A stretch of 64,000 nucleotides of DNA from Limnospira fusiformis SAG 85.79 (GCF_012516315.1 NZ_CP051185.1:2345403-2409402), one strand, 5' to 3'. Shown: positions 6,671 through 16,559, counted from the first letter of the stretch. Program-made: numbers and translations. Notes: a model not told the origin generated them from the letters alone.

Positions 6671-9580
6671 ATGCCACCTTGGGTTTTTGGATTATTGATG
6701 ATGGTCGGTAGCTTTGTGTTAGGGGGACTTCCCCTAACCAGTTGGATTGTCAAAGGGTTAACTCGCATTGACTTAGCCAAGCAGGGTAGCGGTAACGTCG
6801 GGGTTGCGGCAGCTTTTACCCAAGCCGGGAGGGTCGCGGGCATTTTCGCGGCTGTAGCTGAAGCGCTCCGAGGTATTATCCCAGTAATTGTCGCCCGATC
6901 GCTATTTCCTAGTGAATGGGAACCCTTAGCCCTAATTTCCCTAGTTTTCCTGGTAGTCGGTCGATATCTGATCGCCAAAGGCGGCGGTGTCACTAATGCC
7001 ACTTGGGGGGTTTTAGTTTATTCTCCCCCAGTGGCTATCTCCGCAGGGATTAGCGGTCTATTACTGTGGCGGTTAGCCCTGACTATTTGGCCGAGTCAAC
7101 CTACCCGCGCCCGACTGCGGGCTATGCGTTTCGCCTGTTTAAGTAGTCCCCTCTGGTTGTCTGCTTGGCATAGTCTCCCGGATCATCGTGATTTATCATT
7201 AGCAGAACTCCTAGCAGCGATCGCTTTAGCTTTGGTGTTGATTATAATTAACCTGCGCCAAGGTGATGATTTTGGCTTGTTTATGAAACAGCAATTATTA
7301 TCCTTAAATGACCCCCTAGATCTTGATAGCTGTGGTGAAAAAGCCACCCGGCTTAGTCAACTAAAACAAGCCGGGTTTAAAGTTCCTTCCGGCTGGGTTT
7401 TACCAACTATGGGCAATCAGGAAATTGCCCGAGATAGCCAATCTCAACATCAAGACGAAATCGACTATTTTCAACTGCCAACACCAACTTATCATTATCC
7501 GTTAATTGTGCGTTCTTCCGCCTTGGGAGAAGATGGAGATAGCAGTTCCGCCGCCGGACAATATACCACCGTTGGTCTGATTACATCTGAGGCACAATTG
7601 CGGTCAGCGATCGCCCGTTGTAGAGACTCTTACTGGAGTGCGGAAGCCAAAGCCTATCGCCACCAAAGGAATTTATCTGACACCGGAATTGCCGTTTTAA
7701 TTCAACCCTATATTAGCGCCCAGATATCTGGGGTCATGTTTACCCGGAATCCCTTAGATGGAGGTTCCCAGGTGGTCATAGAAGCCTTAGCCGGGGAAGG
7801 AGATGTCGTAGTTTCTGGGCAAAATACCCCCGTACATTTAGAAATAGACACCGCCACAGAAACGGCTACTTATGAGAGTTTAAATAAACTGGGAGATGAT
7901 GGTTTATTATCGCGATCGCTACTAGGGGATTTAGTAGCAGAAGCACAGGCGATCGAAGCCTTTTATCATGGTTTACCCCAAGATATAGAATGGGTTTGGG
8001 ATGGCGAACAGATTTGGATATTGCAAACTCGACCCATTACCAACCTGCGACCTATTTGGACTCGGAAAATTGCCGCCGAGGTAATTCCGGGGGTAATTCC
8101 TCCCCTCACTTGGTCAATTAATCGGCCTTTGACCTGTGGAGTATGGGGGGAAATTTTTAGCCTGGTTTTAGGGAAAAAAGCCAGTCAACTAGACTTTCAA
8201 GAAACCGCGACCCTCTTGGGTTCCCACGCCTATTTTAATGCCACCCTGTTGGGGGAAATTTTTAGGATGATGGGATTACCAGAACAGGGTTTAGAGTTTC
8301 TGTTGCGGGGGGAAAATATGGGTAAACCACCCCTAAAAACTATGTTGGCTTCTGTACCAGGTTTATGGTTATTGGTACAGAGAGAGTTGGCGCTAGTCCA
8401 TGAATTTGAACGCGATCGCGACAAGATTTTCGATCCGGGTTTACAACGATTAGAAGCTGATAGTTATTATGAAACTCGCCTACCAAGTTCCCTATCTTTA
8501 CCACAGTTGATCCAACGGGTTGACCGGATTCAAGAAATCCTGAAATTAGCAACTTATTACAATATTTTGGGACCCATTGGCTTGGCAATTCGGCGATCGC
8601 TTTTTCAAGTCCCAGAGGAATGGCTACCCGTGGCTAATTCCCCCGAAGTCGCTTCCATGCGAGAGTTGCAGAAAATTGCCGATCACCTCCCGGAAGGGGA
8701 AAATTTACAGGTATTAGCAGACCAGTTTTCTCAAAATCCTGAGTTGCAACAACAGTTTAAACAATGGTTGCGCGAGTATGGATATTTAAGTGAAGTGGGA
8801 ACCGATATTTCCGTCGCGACTTGGTGGGAACAACCCCAGACATTTCGGCAGATGTTATTCACTATGGCGGAAAATCCCGCCAGCGGCACTAATCGCAATG
8901 TAGGCGGATTTAGTGTCTGGCAAAAATGGCGGCTCAATCGGTGTTATAAACGAGCTGTAATTAAGGGTGAAATTGCCGAGGTTTATGGTAAATTATTGGC
9001 TCATTTGCGCTGGACTTTTTTGGCAATTGAAGCCGTCGCCTTAGAGTCGGAAATTCTCACGCAACCGGGGGATATTTTCTTTTTGAAATTATCCGAAATT
9101 CGCAGTTGGATAGAGTCGGGAATTGATCCGCAATGGCGGGAAGTGGTCAAACGGCGGCGACAACAGTATGAATGCGATCGCGATCGCACCGTCCCTCCCG
9201 TAGTTTATGGGAATTTGCTACCCGAACCTAAACCAGAACCCCTCGAAGGCGCTTTACAGGGAATTCCCGCCAGTGTCGGCTCCGTGGAAGGCTATGTACA
9301 GGTTTGTCGGAATTTGGCGGAAGGCTTGGAAAATGGCATCGAAAAGCCCATTGTAGTAGTCCCCTATACTGATGCGGGTTGGGCTCCTTTACTCATGGGG
9401 GCGGCGGCGATTATTTCTGAGGTGGGGGGTCAGTTATCCCATGGGGCGATCGTCGCCCGCGAATATGGCATTCCGGCGGTGATGAATGTCTCCCAAGCCA
9501 TGTCCCGCCTCAAGACCGGTCAACGGGTCCGGGTAGACGGCTACCGGGGAACGATCGAGATTTTGGACAATTCCAATTAA
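6671..9580 (+). CDS. PlsY-like membrane domain fused to PEP synthase-like domains
   Basis: A 969-residue fusion. Residues about 1-185 are a multi-helix membrane domain like PlsY glycerol-3-phosphate acyltransferase, with QGSGNVGVAAAF and KGGGVTNATWG echoing PlsY loop motifs in altered form (the usual GATN asparagine is missing). From about residue 225 comes a PEP synthase/PPDK ATP-grasp domain (VPSGWVLP, RSSALGEDGDS, GVMFTRNPLDGG). At about 905-965 is the swivelling phosphohistidine domain with GGQLSHGAIVAREYGIPAV, including the catalytic His. The PEP-binding barrel is absent. ATG at 6671 with AGAGGA upstream is preferred over an upstream TTG at 6644. The joint function is unknown. Confidence 0.82.
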   Translation: MPPWVFGLLMMVGSFVLGGLPLTSWIVKGLTRIDLAKQGSGNVGVAAAFTQAGRVAGIFAAVAEALRGIIPVIVARSLFPSEWEPLALISLVFLVVGRYLIAKGGGVTNATWGVLVYSPPVAISAGISGLLLWRLALTIWPSQPTRARLRAMRFACLSSPLWLSAWHSLPDHRDLSLAELLAAIALALVLIIINLRQGDDFGLFMKQQLLSLNDPLDLDSCGEKATRLSQLKQAGFKVPSGWVLPTMGNQEIARDSQSQHQDEIDYFQLPTPTYHYPLIVRSSALGEDGDSSSAAGQYTTVGLITSEAQLRSAIARCRDSYWSAEAKAYRHQRNLSDTGIAVLIQPYISAQISGVMFTRNPLDGGSQVVIEALAGEGDVVVSGQNTPVHLEIDTATETATYESLNKLGDDGLLSRSLLGDLVAEAQAIEAFYHGLPQDIEWVWDGEQIWILQTRPITNLRPIWTRKIAAEVIPGVIPPLTWSINRPLTCGVWGEIFSLVLGKKASQLDFQETATLLGSHAYFNATLLGEIFRMMGLPEQGLEFLLRGENMGKPPLKTMLASVPGLWLLVQRELALVHEFERDRDKIFDPGLQRLEADSYYETRLPSSLSLPQLIQRVDRIQEILKLATYYNILGPIGLAIRRSLFQVPEEWLPVANSPEVASMRELQKIADHLPEGENLQVLADQFSQNPELQQQFKQWLREYGYLSEVGTDISVATWWEQPQTFRQMLFTMAENPASGTNRNVGGFSVWQKWRLNRCYKRAVIKGEIAEVYGKLLAHLRWTFLAIEAVALESEILTQPGDIFFLKLSEIRSWIESGIDPQWREVVKRRRQQYECDRDRTVPPVVYGNLLPEPKPEPLEGALQGIPASVGSVEGYVQVCRNLAEGLENGIEKPIVVVPYTDAGWAPLLMGAAAIISEVGGQLSHGAIVAREYGIPAVMNVSQAMSRLKTGQRVRVDGYRGTIEILDNSN

Positions 9581-9620
9581 TAATTAATAATTAATAATTA
9601 ATAATTAATAATTAATAATT
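9573..9620. repeat. AATAATT heptanucleotide satellite
   Basis: About six copies of a 7-bp unit (AATAATT) run from the last codons of the fusion gene into the intergenic array, so the stop codon lies in the satellite. The same satellite occurs at 25062-25108, again over a stop codon and directly before a palindromic array. Confidence 0.9.
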
Positions 9621-12488
9621 ATCACCCTCGTAGCGTCACAGGGATAACCTATCGGGTCAACAGCCAATTTTATGGTTCTGACGCACCACCCCTATCGTGG
9701 TCAAGAAACCCGGTTTCTCAAAGAAACCGGGTTTCTAAGGAAGTAGGGTGCGTCACAGGGATAACCTATCGGGTCAACGGCCAATTTTATGGCTCTGACG
9801 CACCACATTAATTATCGGGGGTGGGGCGGGTTTCTAAGGAAGTAGGGTGCGTCACAGGGATAACCTATCGGGTCAACGGCCAATTTTATGGTTCTGACGC
9901 ACCACATTAATTATCGGGAGGGGGCGGGTTTATTAAGATAGTCCTAGGGATGGAAAATTGACAGCCGCAGACGGGGGGCGGGTTTATTAAGATAGTCCTA
10001 GGGATGGAAAATTGACACCAGAACCCGCCCCTACAATTATCGCCGAGGTCAAGAAACCCGGTTTCTTTGAGAAACCGGGTTTCTAAGGAAGTAGGGTGCG
10101 TCACAGGGATAACCTATCGGGTCAACGGCCAATTTTATGGCTCTGACGCACCACATTAATTATCGGGGGTGGGGCGGGTTTCTAAGGAAGTAGGGTGCGT
10201 CACAGGGATAACCTATCGGGTCAACAGCCAATTTTATGGTTCTGACGCACCACATTAATTATCGGGGGTGGGGCGGGTTTCTAAGGAAGTAGGGTGCGTC
10301 ACAGGGATAACCTATCGGGTCAACGGCCAATTTTATGGTTCTGACGCACCACATTAATTATCGGGAGGGGGCGGGTTTATTAATATGGTTGTAGGGATGG
10401 AAAATTGACAGCCGCAGACGGGGGGCGGGTTTATTAAGATAGTCCTAGGGATGGAAAATTGACACCAGAACCCGCCCCTACAATTATCGCCGAGGTCAAG
10501 AAACCCGGTTTCTCAAAGAAACCGGGTTTCTAAGGAAGTAGGGTGCGTCACAGGGATAACCTATCGGGTCAACGGCCAATTTTATGGCTCTGACGCACCA
10601 CATTAATTATCGGGGGTGGGGCGGGTTTCTAAGGAAGTAGGGTGCGTCACAGGGATAACCTATCGGGTCAACGGCCAATTTTATGGCTCTGACGCACCAC
10701 ATTAATTATCGGGAGGGGGCGGGTTTATTAAGATAGTCCTAGGGATGGAAAATTGACAGCCGCAGACGGGGGGCGGGTTTATTAAGATAGTCCTAGGGAT
10801 GGAAAATTGACACCAGAACCCGCCCCTACAATTATCGCCGAGGTCAAGAAACCCGGTTTCTCAAAGAAACCGGGTTTCTAAGGAAGTAGGGTGCGTCACA
10901 GGGATAACCTATCGGGTCAACGGCCAATTTTATGGCTCTGACGCACCACATTAATTATCGGGGGTGGGGCGGGTTTCTAAGGAAGTAGGGTGCGTCACAG
11001 GGATAACCTATCGGGTCAACGGCCAATTTTATGGCTCTGACGCACCACATTAATTATCGGGGGTGGGGCGGGTTTCTAAGGAAGTAGGGTGCGTCACAGG
11101 GATAACCTATCGGGTCAACGGCCAATTTTATGGCTCTGACGCACCACATTAATTATCGGGAGGGGGCGGGTTTATTAAGATAGTCCTAGGGATGGAAAAT
11201 TGACAGCCGCAGACGGGGGCGGGTTTATTAAGATAGTCGTAGGGATGGAAAATTGACACCAGAACCCGCCCCTACAATTATCGCCGAGGTCAAGAAACCC
11301 GGTTTCTCAAAGAAACCGGGTTTCTAAGGAAGTAGGGTGCGTCACAGGGATAACCTATCGGGTCAACGGCCAATTTTATGGCTCTGACGCACCACATTAA
11401 TTATCGGGGGTGGGGCGGGTTTCTAAGGAAGTAGGGTGCGTCACAGGGATAACCTATCGGGTCAACGGCCAATTTTATGGTTCTGACGCACCACATTAAT
11501 TATCGGGAGGGGGCGGGTTTATTAATATGGTTGTAGGGATGGAAAATTGACAGCCGCAGACGGGGGGCGGGTTTATTAAGATAGTCCTAGGGATGGAAAA
11601 TTGACACCAGAACCCGCCCCTACAATTATCGCCGAGGTCAAGAAACCCGGTTTCTCAAAGAAACCGGGTTTCTAAGGAAGTAGGGTGCGTCACAGGGATA
11701 ACCTATCGGGTCAACGGCCAATTTTATGGCTCTGACGCACCACATTAATTATCGGGGGTGGGGCGGGTTTCTAAGGAAGTAGGGTGCGTCACAGGGATAA
11801 CCTATCGGGTCAACGGCCAATTTTATGGCTCTGACGCACCACATTAATTATCGGGAGGGGGCGGGTTTATTAAGATAGTCCTAGGGATGGAAAATTGACA
11901 GCCGCAGACGGGGGGCGGGTTTATTAAGATAGTCGTAGGGATGGAAAATTGACACCAGAACCCGCCCCTACAATTATCGCCGAGGTCAAGAAACCCGGTT
12001 TCTCAAAGAAACCGGGTTTCTAAGGAAGTAGGGTGCGTCACAGGGATAACCTATCGGGTCAACGGCCAATTTTATGGCTCTGACGCACCACATTAATTAT
12101 CGGGGGTGGGGCGGGTTTCTAAGGAAGTAGGGTGCGTCACAGGGATAACCTATCGGGTCAACGGCCAATTTTATGGTTCTGACGCACCACATTAATTATC
12201 GGGAGGGGGCGGGTTTATTAATATGGTTGTAGGGATGGAAAATTGACAGCCGCAGACGGGGGGCGGGTTTATTAAGATAGTCCTAGGGATGGAAAATTGA
12301 CACCAGAACCCGCCCCTACAATTATCGCCGAGGTCAAGAAACCCGGTTTCTCAAAGAAACCGGGTTTCTAAGGAAGTAGGGTGCGTCACAGGGATAACCT
12401 ATCGGGTCAACAGCCAATTTTATGGTTCTGACGCACCACATTAATTATCGGGGGTGGGGCGGGTTTATTAAGATAGTCCTAGGGATTG
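9621..12488. repeat. 2.9-kb palindromic tandem array (A/B/hairpin units)
   Basis: No gene is seen. The region is built from three modules. Module A is about 99 bp and is bounded by the inverted pair GGTGCGTCA/TGACGCACC. Module B carries paired blocks with GGGCGGGTTTATTAAGATAG and GATGGAAAATTGACA. Module H is a hairpin built from AGAAACCCGGTTTCT and its complement AGAAACCGGGTTTCT. H recurs near 9700, 10045, 10495, 10846, 11289, 11637, 11987 and 12337, so the superunits measure about 350 bp (two A modules) or 443-450 bp (three A modules). Small substitutions distinguish copies, which rules out simple assembly duplication. Confidence 0.92.
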
Positions 12489-12552
12489 ACAGTGCGACTA
12501 TCGGGTTGAGTGTTTCCCGATAATCGCTGTTATAATCAGAGTTTATACAAAA

Positions 12553-12626
12553 CGGGCTAGGAGGGATTCGAACCCCCGACACCGTGGTCCGTAGCCACGT
12601 GCTCTAGTCCACTGAGCTACAAGCCC
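12553..12626 (-). tRNA. tRNA-Arg (anticodon ACG)
   Basis: Minus strand reads GGGCTTG...CTAGCCCG with a complete cloverleaf: D arm with TAGCTCAGTGG, anticodon stem CGTGG/CCACG enclosing loop CTACGGA (anticodon ACG), and T arm GGGGGTTCGAATCCCTC. The acceptor stem has a T-T mismatch at pair 6-67, which I recall also occurring in the corresponding Synechocystis tRNA. CCA is not encoded. It reads toward the palindromic array. Confidence 0.95.
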
Positions 12627-12688
12627 CCGTTGGCGTTAAACTTAGACTTGTTTTACCGCCATTTAAGATAATAACACACTTTCCGAAA

Positions 12689-13213
12689 ATGACAAGCAAT
12701 TATTTAGAAAATTCTCCCCAATCTTTAACCCACCTTGATTCTAAGGGAGAAGCGCAGATGGTGGATGTGTCAGAGAAGCCCAAAACTCGGCGGGTGGCGA
12801 TCGCCATGGGATCGGTGAAAATGCTTCCAGAAACCCTAAAAGCGATCGCATTGGGAAACGCACCCAAAGGAGATGTTCTGGGAACCGCCAAAATTGCCGG
12901 AATTATGGCCGCCAAACAAACGGCCCAATTAATCCCCCTGTGTCATCCACTCCCCCTGGCTAAAATAGATGTTACATTCACCGCCGACCCCCAACTCCCA
13001 GGTTATCAGATCCGCGCGGAAGCCATAACCATCGCGGAAACGGGGGTAGAAATGGAAGCCCTAACCGCTGTTTCCATCGCCGCCTTAACCCTCTATGACA
13101 TGGCCAAAGCCCTAGATAAATCCATGGAAATTGGGTCAATTCGTCTGTTGAGTAAAACGGGGGGAAAATCAGGAGATTATCAGCAGCCATTGTCCCAGCC
13201 ACTGCCGAAATAG
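12689..13213 (+). CDS. moaC: Cyclic pyranopterin monophosphate synthase MoaC
   Basis: Converts the MoaA product to cyclic pyranopterin monophosphate in molybdenum cofactor synthesis. The 174-residue protein shows the MoaC signature [17 protein letters not shown] with the active-site histidine, then [22 protein letters not shown] and the lysine-containing [11 protein letters not shown]. The N-terminal [19 protein letters not shown] aligns with the usual MoaC start, so ATG 12689 is favoured over the ATG at 12758 despite the latter's better RBS. It diverges from tRNA-Arg. The cofactor would serve enzymes such as nitrate reductase. Confidence 0.93.
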   Translation: MTSNYLENSPQSLTHLDSKGEAQMVDVSEKPKTRRVAIAMGSVKMLPETLKAIALGNAPKGDVLGTAKIAGIMAAKQTAQLIPLCHPLPLAKIDVTFTADPQLPGYQIRAEAITIAETGVEMEALTAVSIAALTLYDMAKALDKSMEIGSIRLLSKTGGKSGDYQQPLSQPLPK

Positions 13214-13242
13214 CGATCGCCTTGCTATCTTAATAATTGATA

Positions 13243-13607
13243 GTGCGAGACGTTCAGGCATGAAATAAGGCTGAAATGCCCGAAATAACCGCCTGGTGGG
13301 GAATTCAACCCCTTGGTTGAATATATCGATAATGCGCCCATTTCAGCATGACGCGGGCAGTCTTAGACCTGATTAGACGCTTCACCTGACTAGCCATATT
13401 GGAAGTCTCGAAGGTGGGCAAAAAAATCAGGCTGTGTTATGATGGGATGGCCAGGGATGCGACCCAATCAACCAAGGGGTTGAACTCCTCACCGGGTAGT
13501 CCCCACGCCCATTTCAGCTCGATTTCATACCCGAAGGTCTCGCACCATACTTGGTATTATACCGTATTGCCGTAAAATGTTAACCTAATTTGAGATTAAA
13601 TCATGCT
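13243..13607. mobile_element. MITE-like element with 78-bp terminal inverted repeats and a tnpB fragment
   Basis: Left arm 13243-13320 and right arm 13468-13545 are imperfect inverted repeats of equal length, starting GTGCGAGAC and ending TTCAACCCCTTGGTTGA. Between them, on the minus strand, is a short in-frame TnpB fragment reading ETSNMASQVKRLIRSKTARV. The right arm plus flank to 13607 also matches 58615-58920, where a longer tnpB remnant survives. Homology ends at AAATCATGCTC, only 10 bp before the ATG of the next gene. No intact transposase is present. Confidence 0.7.
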
Positions 13608-13616
13608 CCCAAACCT

Positions 13617-14813
13617 ATGACAGAACAACCAACTCGCATTTGTATTCTCGGTGGTGGTTTCGGGGGGCTATATACCGCCCTACGTTTAACCCAGTTACCG
13701 TGGCTACCCACACAAACCCCGGAAATTACTATAGTTGACTCCAGAGACCGCTTTGTATTTGCGCCCCTACTTTATGAACTGGTGACCGGAGAACTACAAG
13801 CCTGGGAAATTGCGCCACCGTTTGAACAACTCCTGGAAGAAACACCCATCCGGTTTATTCAGGGAACTGTTGCCGATATTGATATTACCGCCCGACAGGT
13901 GCAATTACAAGATGGTCAATTTCTCGATTACGATCGCCTAGTTTTAGCCATGGGAGGAGAAACCCCCCTTGATATAGTACCAGGTTCCCAACAATACGCC
14001 ATACCTTTTCGTCGGGTGGAGGATGCTTATCGTTTACAAGAACGTTTGCGTATCCTGGAAGCCTCGGACGCGGAAAAAATTAGAGTAGCCATCATTGGCG
14101 GCGGTTATAGTGGGGTAGAATTAGCCTGTAAATTAGCGGAAAGACTCGGAAAACGCGGTCGTTTGCGCCTAGTGGAAAGAGGGGAAAAAATCCTCAAATC
14201 TGCCCCCGACTTTAACCGGGAAGCTGCCCAAAAAGCCCTATCAGAACGACAGGTTTGGCTGGATTTAGAAACTACTGTTCAATCCCTAGATGCCGAAAGT
14301 ATTACCCTCGAATATCGCGACCAGGTAGATACTTTACCGGTTGATATTGTTATGTGGACGGTGGGAACCCAGACCCCGGATTTAGTGCGATCGCTTCCCC
14401 TGAAACAAAACACCGAACATCAAATCATCATTAATCCCCAATTACAAGTGATTGAACACCCGGAAATATTCGCCCTGGGAGACCTCGCCGACTGTCATGA
14501 TGCGGAAGGCAAAAAAGTTCCCAAAACCGCCCAAGCTGCCTTTCAACAAGCCGATTATGCTGGCTGGAATCTGTGGGCATCTTTAACCGGGAGACCCCTG
14601 CTATCTTTCCATTATCAAGCCCTAGGAGAAATGATGACTTTAGGGAAAGATAACGCGACTCTCACAGGTTTAGGAATTAAACTCGATGGACAGTTAGCCC
14701 ATGTCGCCCGCCGCCTCATTTATCTGTATCGTTTACCGACCTTAGAACATCAAATGCGGGTAGCATTTAACTGGATAAGTCGCCCCATTCAAGAGTTGAT
14801 GATCAATAAATAA
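13617..14813 (+). CDS. Type II NAD(P)H dehydrogenase (NDH-2)
   Basis: FAD-dependent single-subunit NAD(P)H:quinone oxidoreductase of 398 residues. It has two Rossmann motifs, CILGGGFGGLYTALRL at the N-terminus for FAD and VAIIGGGYSGVELACKL near residue 155 for NAD(P)H. The quinone-side C-terminal region has KTAQAAFQQADYAGWNLWA and FHYQALGEMMTLG. Length matches the shorter cyanobacterial class (NdbB-like) rather than NdbA or NdbC, but I do not assign the paralogue. Start ATG 13617 is preferred to an in-frame TTG at 13590 that lies in the mobile element remnant. Its upstream region is therefore largely transposon-derived, including an ATTATACC segment that could supply a -10. Confidence 0.88.
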   Translation: MTEQPTRICILGGGFGGLYTALRLTQLPWLPTQTPEITIVDSRDRFVFAPLLYELVTGELQAWEIAPPFEQLLEETPIRFIQGTVADIDITARQVQLQDGQFLDYDRLVLAMGGETPLDIVPGSQQYAIPFRRVEDAYRLQERLRILEASDAEKIRVAIIGGGYSGVELACKLAERLGKRGRLRLVERGEKILKSAPDFNREAAQKALSERQVWLDLETTVQSLDAESITLEYRDQVDTLPVDIVMWTVGTQTPDLVRSLPLKQNTEHQIIINPQLQVIEHPEIFALGDLADCHDAEGKKVPKTAQAAFQQADYAGWNLWASLTGRPLLSFHYQALGEMMTLGKDNATLTGLGIKLDGQLAHVARRLIYLYRLPTLEHQMRVAFNWISRPIQELMINK

Positions 14814-15548
14814 ATGCCCATGATGATAAATGATAACATTCTGCCGCCTAAATTAATCTTACTAGATGCGGTGGGAACCCTCTTTGGTGTCCGAGAAAGT
14901 GTGGGCGATATTTACAGCAAAATCGCCCAAAAATGGGGAGTTAATGTCTGTCCTAAAACCCTAAATCAGGCATTTTATCAGAGTTTTAGCGCCGCTACAC
15001 CCATGGCTTTTCCCGGCGCAGATATGGCGGAAATTCCCCAATTAGAACTAGCCTGGTGGCGCGATATTGCCGCCGAAAGTTTTAAGGCTGTCGGGGTTTT
15101 TCAGGAGTTTTCCGACTTCCCCAAGTTTTTTGATCACCTTTACCAAGAATTTGCGACGGCTGAACCTTGGGTGGTTTATCCTGATGTAATTCCCACGTTG
15201 ACAAAGTGGCGGAATTGTGGTATAGAATTAGGAGTTTTATCTAACTTTGATTCCCGGTTATATCCAGTGTTAGAAGTTTTGGATTTAGGGGGATTTTTCT
15301 CGACGGTGACGATTTCCACAGAAGTGGGTGCGGCGAAACCTGACCCGAAAATTTTTGCGGTCGCACTAGAAAAATACGATTTTCAGCCAGGAGAAGTTTT
15401 GCATATTGGGGACAGTTTGACAGCGGACTATGAGGGGGCAAAATCAGCGGGAATAGCGGGGGTATTAGTAGAACGAGATACTCCCTCAACGCCAGATAAA
15501 GCGTCCTATTCTACCTTAGCAGAGATTGAGTTAAATTGCGATCGCTAA
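14814..15548 (+). CDS. HAD-IA family hydrolase-like protein
   Basis: A 244-residue haloacid dehalogenase superfamily member. Motif I reads LLDAVGTLFG, motif II includes LGVLSNFD, and motif III/IV reads AAKPDPKIFAVAL then VLHIGDSLTADYEGAKSAGI. The second aspartate of the usual DxD in motif I is a valine here, as in HDHD3-like members, so classical phosphatase chemistry may be altered. The ATG directly follows the NDH-2 stop with no gap, indicating co-transcription. Substrate is unknown. Confidence 0.85.
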   Translation: MPMMINDNILPPKLILLDAVGTLFGVRESVGDIYSKIAQKWGVNVCPKTLNQAFYQSFSAATPMAFPGADMAEIPQLELAWWRDIAAESFKAVGVFQEFSDFPKFFDHLYQEFATAEPWVVYPDVIPTLTKWRNCGIELGVLSNFDSRLYPVLEVLDLGGFFSTVTISTEVGAAKPDPKIFAVALEKYDFQPGEVLHIGDSLTADYEGAKSAGIAGVLVERDTPSTPDKASYSTLAEIELNCDR

Positions 15549-15636
15549 ATTACACCGACCTGATCGCAATAGCGGTCAAGTTGGGTAAAATAGTTATATG
15601 GGTTGATGTGACCTGGTTTAGGGAGGTATTGATCAA

Positions 15637-16074
15637 ATGGGAACTGTCGAAAATTCCGATTCTCTGAGAAAACACTACGGAGACGCGATCGCTCGCCGCA
15701 TGGAACGTCGCAAAAAACTACAGAAGGTTATAATGTTCATTTCGACGGCAGCTTTTCTGGGGATGATGTCTTCGGGTTTGGGTGCAATGTTTCGCAGTAA
15801 TTCCCAATCCTCGGAGGTAAACCAAGCGGAGGAGGTTGCCACAATTGTATCACAGTTAGAACGCCAAGAACAGGGTTATCAGTCGGTTTTGCAACGGGAA
15901 CCGGAAAATCAAACAGCTTTGGAAGGGTTGGTGATGGTTCGCTTACAACAAAATAAACTGGAAGAGGCGATCGCACCTTTGGAAAAGTTGGTGAGTTTAT
16001 ATCCCGATATTGAGGATTATCAAAATCTCTTGAAACAGTTAAAAGCTGATACACAGACAGCGGTTGAAGATTAG
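15637..16074 (+). CDS. Small membrane-anchored TPR protein
   Basis: A 145-residue protein with a basic N-terminus, one membrane helix at about residues 30-50 (VIMFISTAAFLGMMSSGLGA), and a TPR-like C-terminal half (LQREPENQTALEGLVMVRLQ...EEAIAPLEKLV). GGGAGG upstream gives a good RBS. It is a shorter paralogue of the 300-aa TPR protein at 40798: both share the anchor and the LQREPxNxTAL segment. Role is probably protein scaffolding at the membrane; no partner can be named. Confidence 0.75.
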   Translation: MGTVENSDSLRKHYGDAIARRMERRKKLQKVIMFISTAAFLGMMSSGLGAMFRSNSQSSEVNQAEEVATIVSQLERQEQGYQSVLQREPENQTALEGLVMVRLQQNKLEEAIAPLEKLVSLYPDIEDYQNLLKQLKADTQTAVED

Positions 16075-16091
16075 TTAATATCTGGCTACTC

Positions 16092-16559
16092 ATGAATCAA
16101 CTCAGCGAGGAAGCGAGCTTATATGATAGGGATTATCATCTCTGGGTTCTGGAAACGGTTAAACATCTAGAAACAAGCGATTTCGAGGCTCTGGATTTGG
16201 AGAACTTAATCGCGGAAATTCTAGGCTGGGCTGCGATGGACAAAAGAGAGTTAAGGAATCTTTTAAGGCTGTCATTTGAGCATTTGCTAATGTGGCAATA
16301 CGGGGAGGCGGAAAGGTCTAATAATTACGGACATTGGCGGGGAGAAGTTACTAATTTTCGCAAGCAGATTAAAGATGAATTAGAAGATAGTCCGAGTCTG
16401 AAACCTTATTTACAACAAATATTTGAGCAGTGTTATCAAGATGGTCGGGAAATTGCCTCAATGCGATCGCAACTTCCCCTAGAGACTTTCCCGGAAAAGG
16501 CGATCGCCAACTTAGACCAGGTATTAGATGAAAATTGGTTTCCTCGGGTGAGTAAGTAG
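16092..16559 (+). CDS. DUF29 family protein, copy 1
   Basis: A 155-residue DUF29 member, a family expanded in filamentous cyanobacteria and without established function. It has the hallmark LYDRDYHLWVLETVKHL start, the acidic DLENLIAEIL stretch and the end NLDQVLDENWFP. It is first of three tandem copies. Its last 30 or so residues are identical to copy 2 although the middle differs. All helical, no membrane segment. It starts 17 bp after the TPR gene. Confidence 0.85.
   Translation: MNQLSEEASLYDRDYHLWVLETVKHLETSDFEALDLENLIAEILGWAAMDKRELRNLLRLSFEHLLMWQYGEAERSNNYGHWRGEVTNFRKQIKDELEDSPSLKPYLQQIFEQCYQDGREIASMRSQLPLETFPEKAIANLDQVLDENWFPRVSK

Noticed and set aside
9907..10104. Minus-strand 65-codon frame in the first palindromic array
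   Set aside because: It translates the repeat modules (an internally duplicated segment) and has no RBS or protein-like composition.
9621..12488. CRISPR array
   Set aside because: Repeats are long, palindromic and directly adjoining with no unique spacers, and no cas genes are present.
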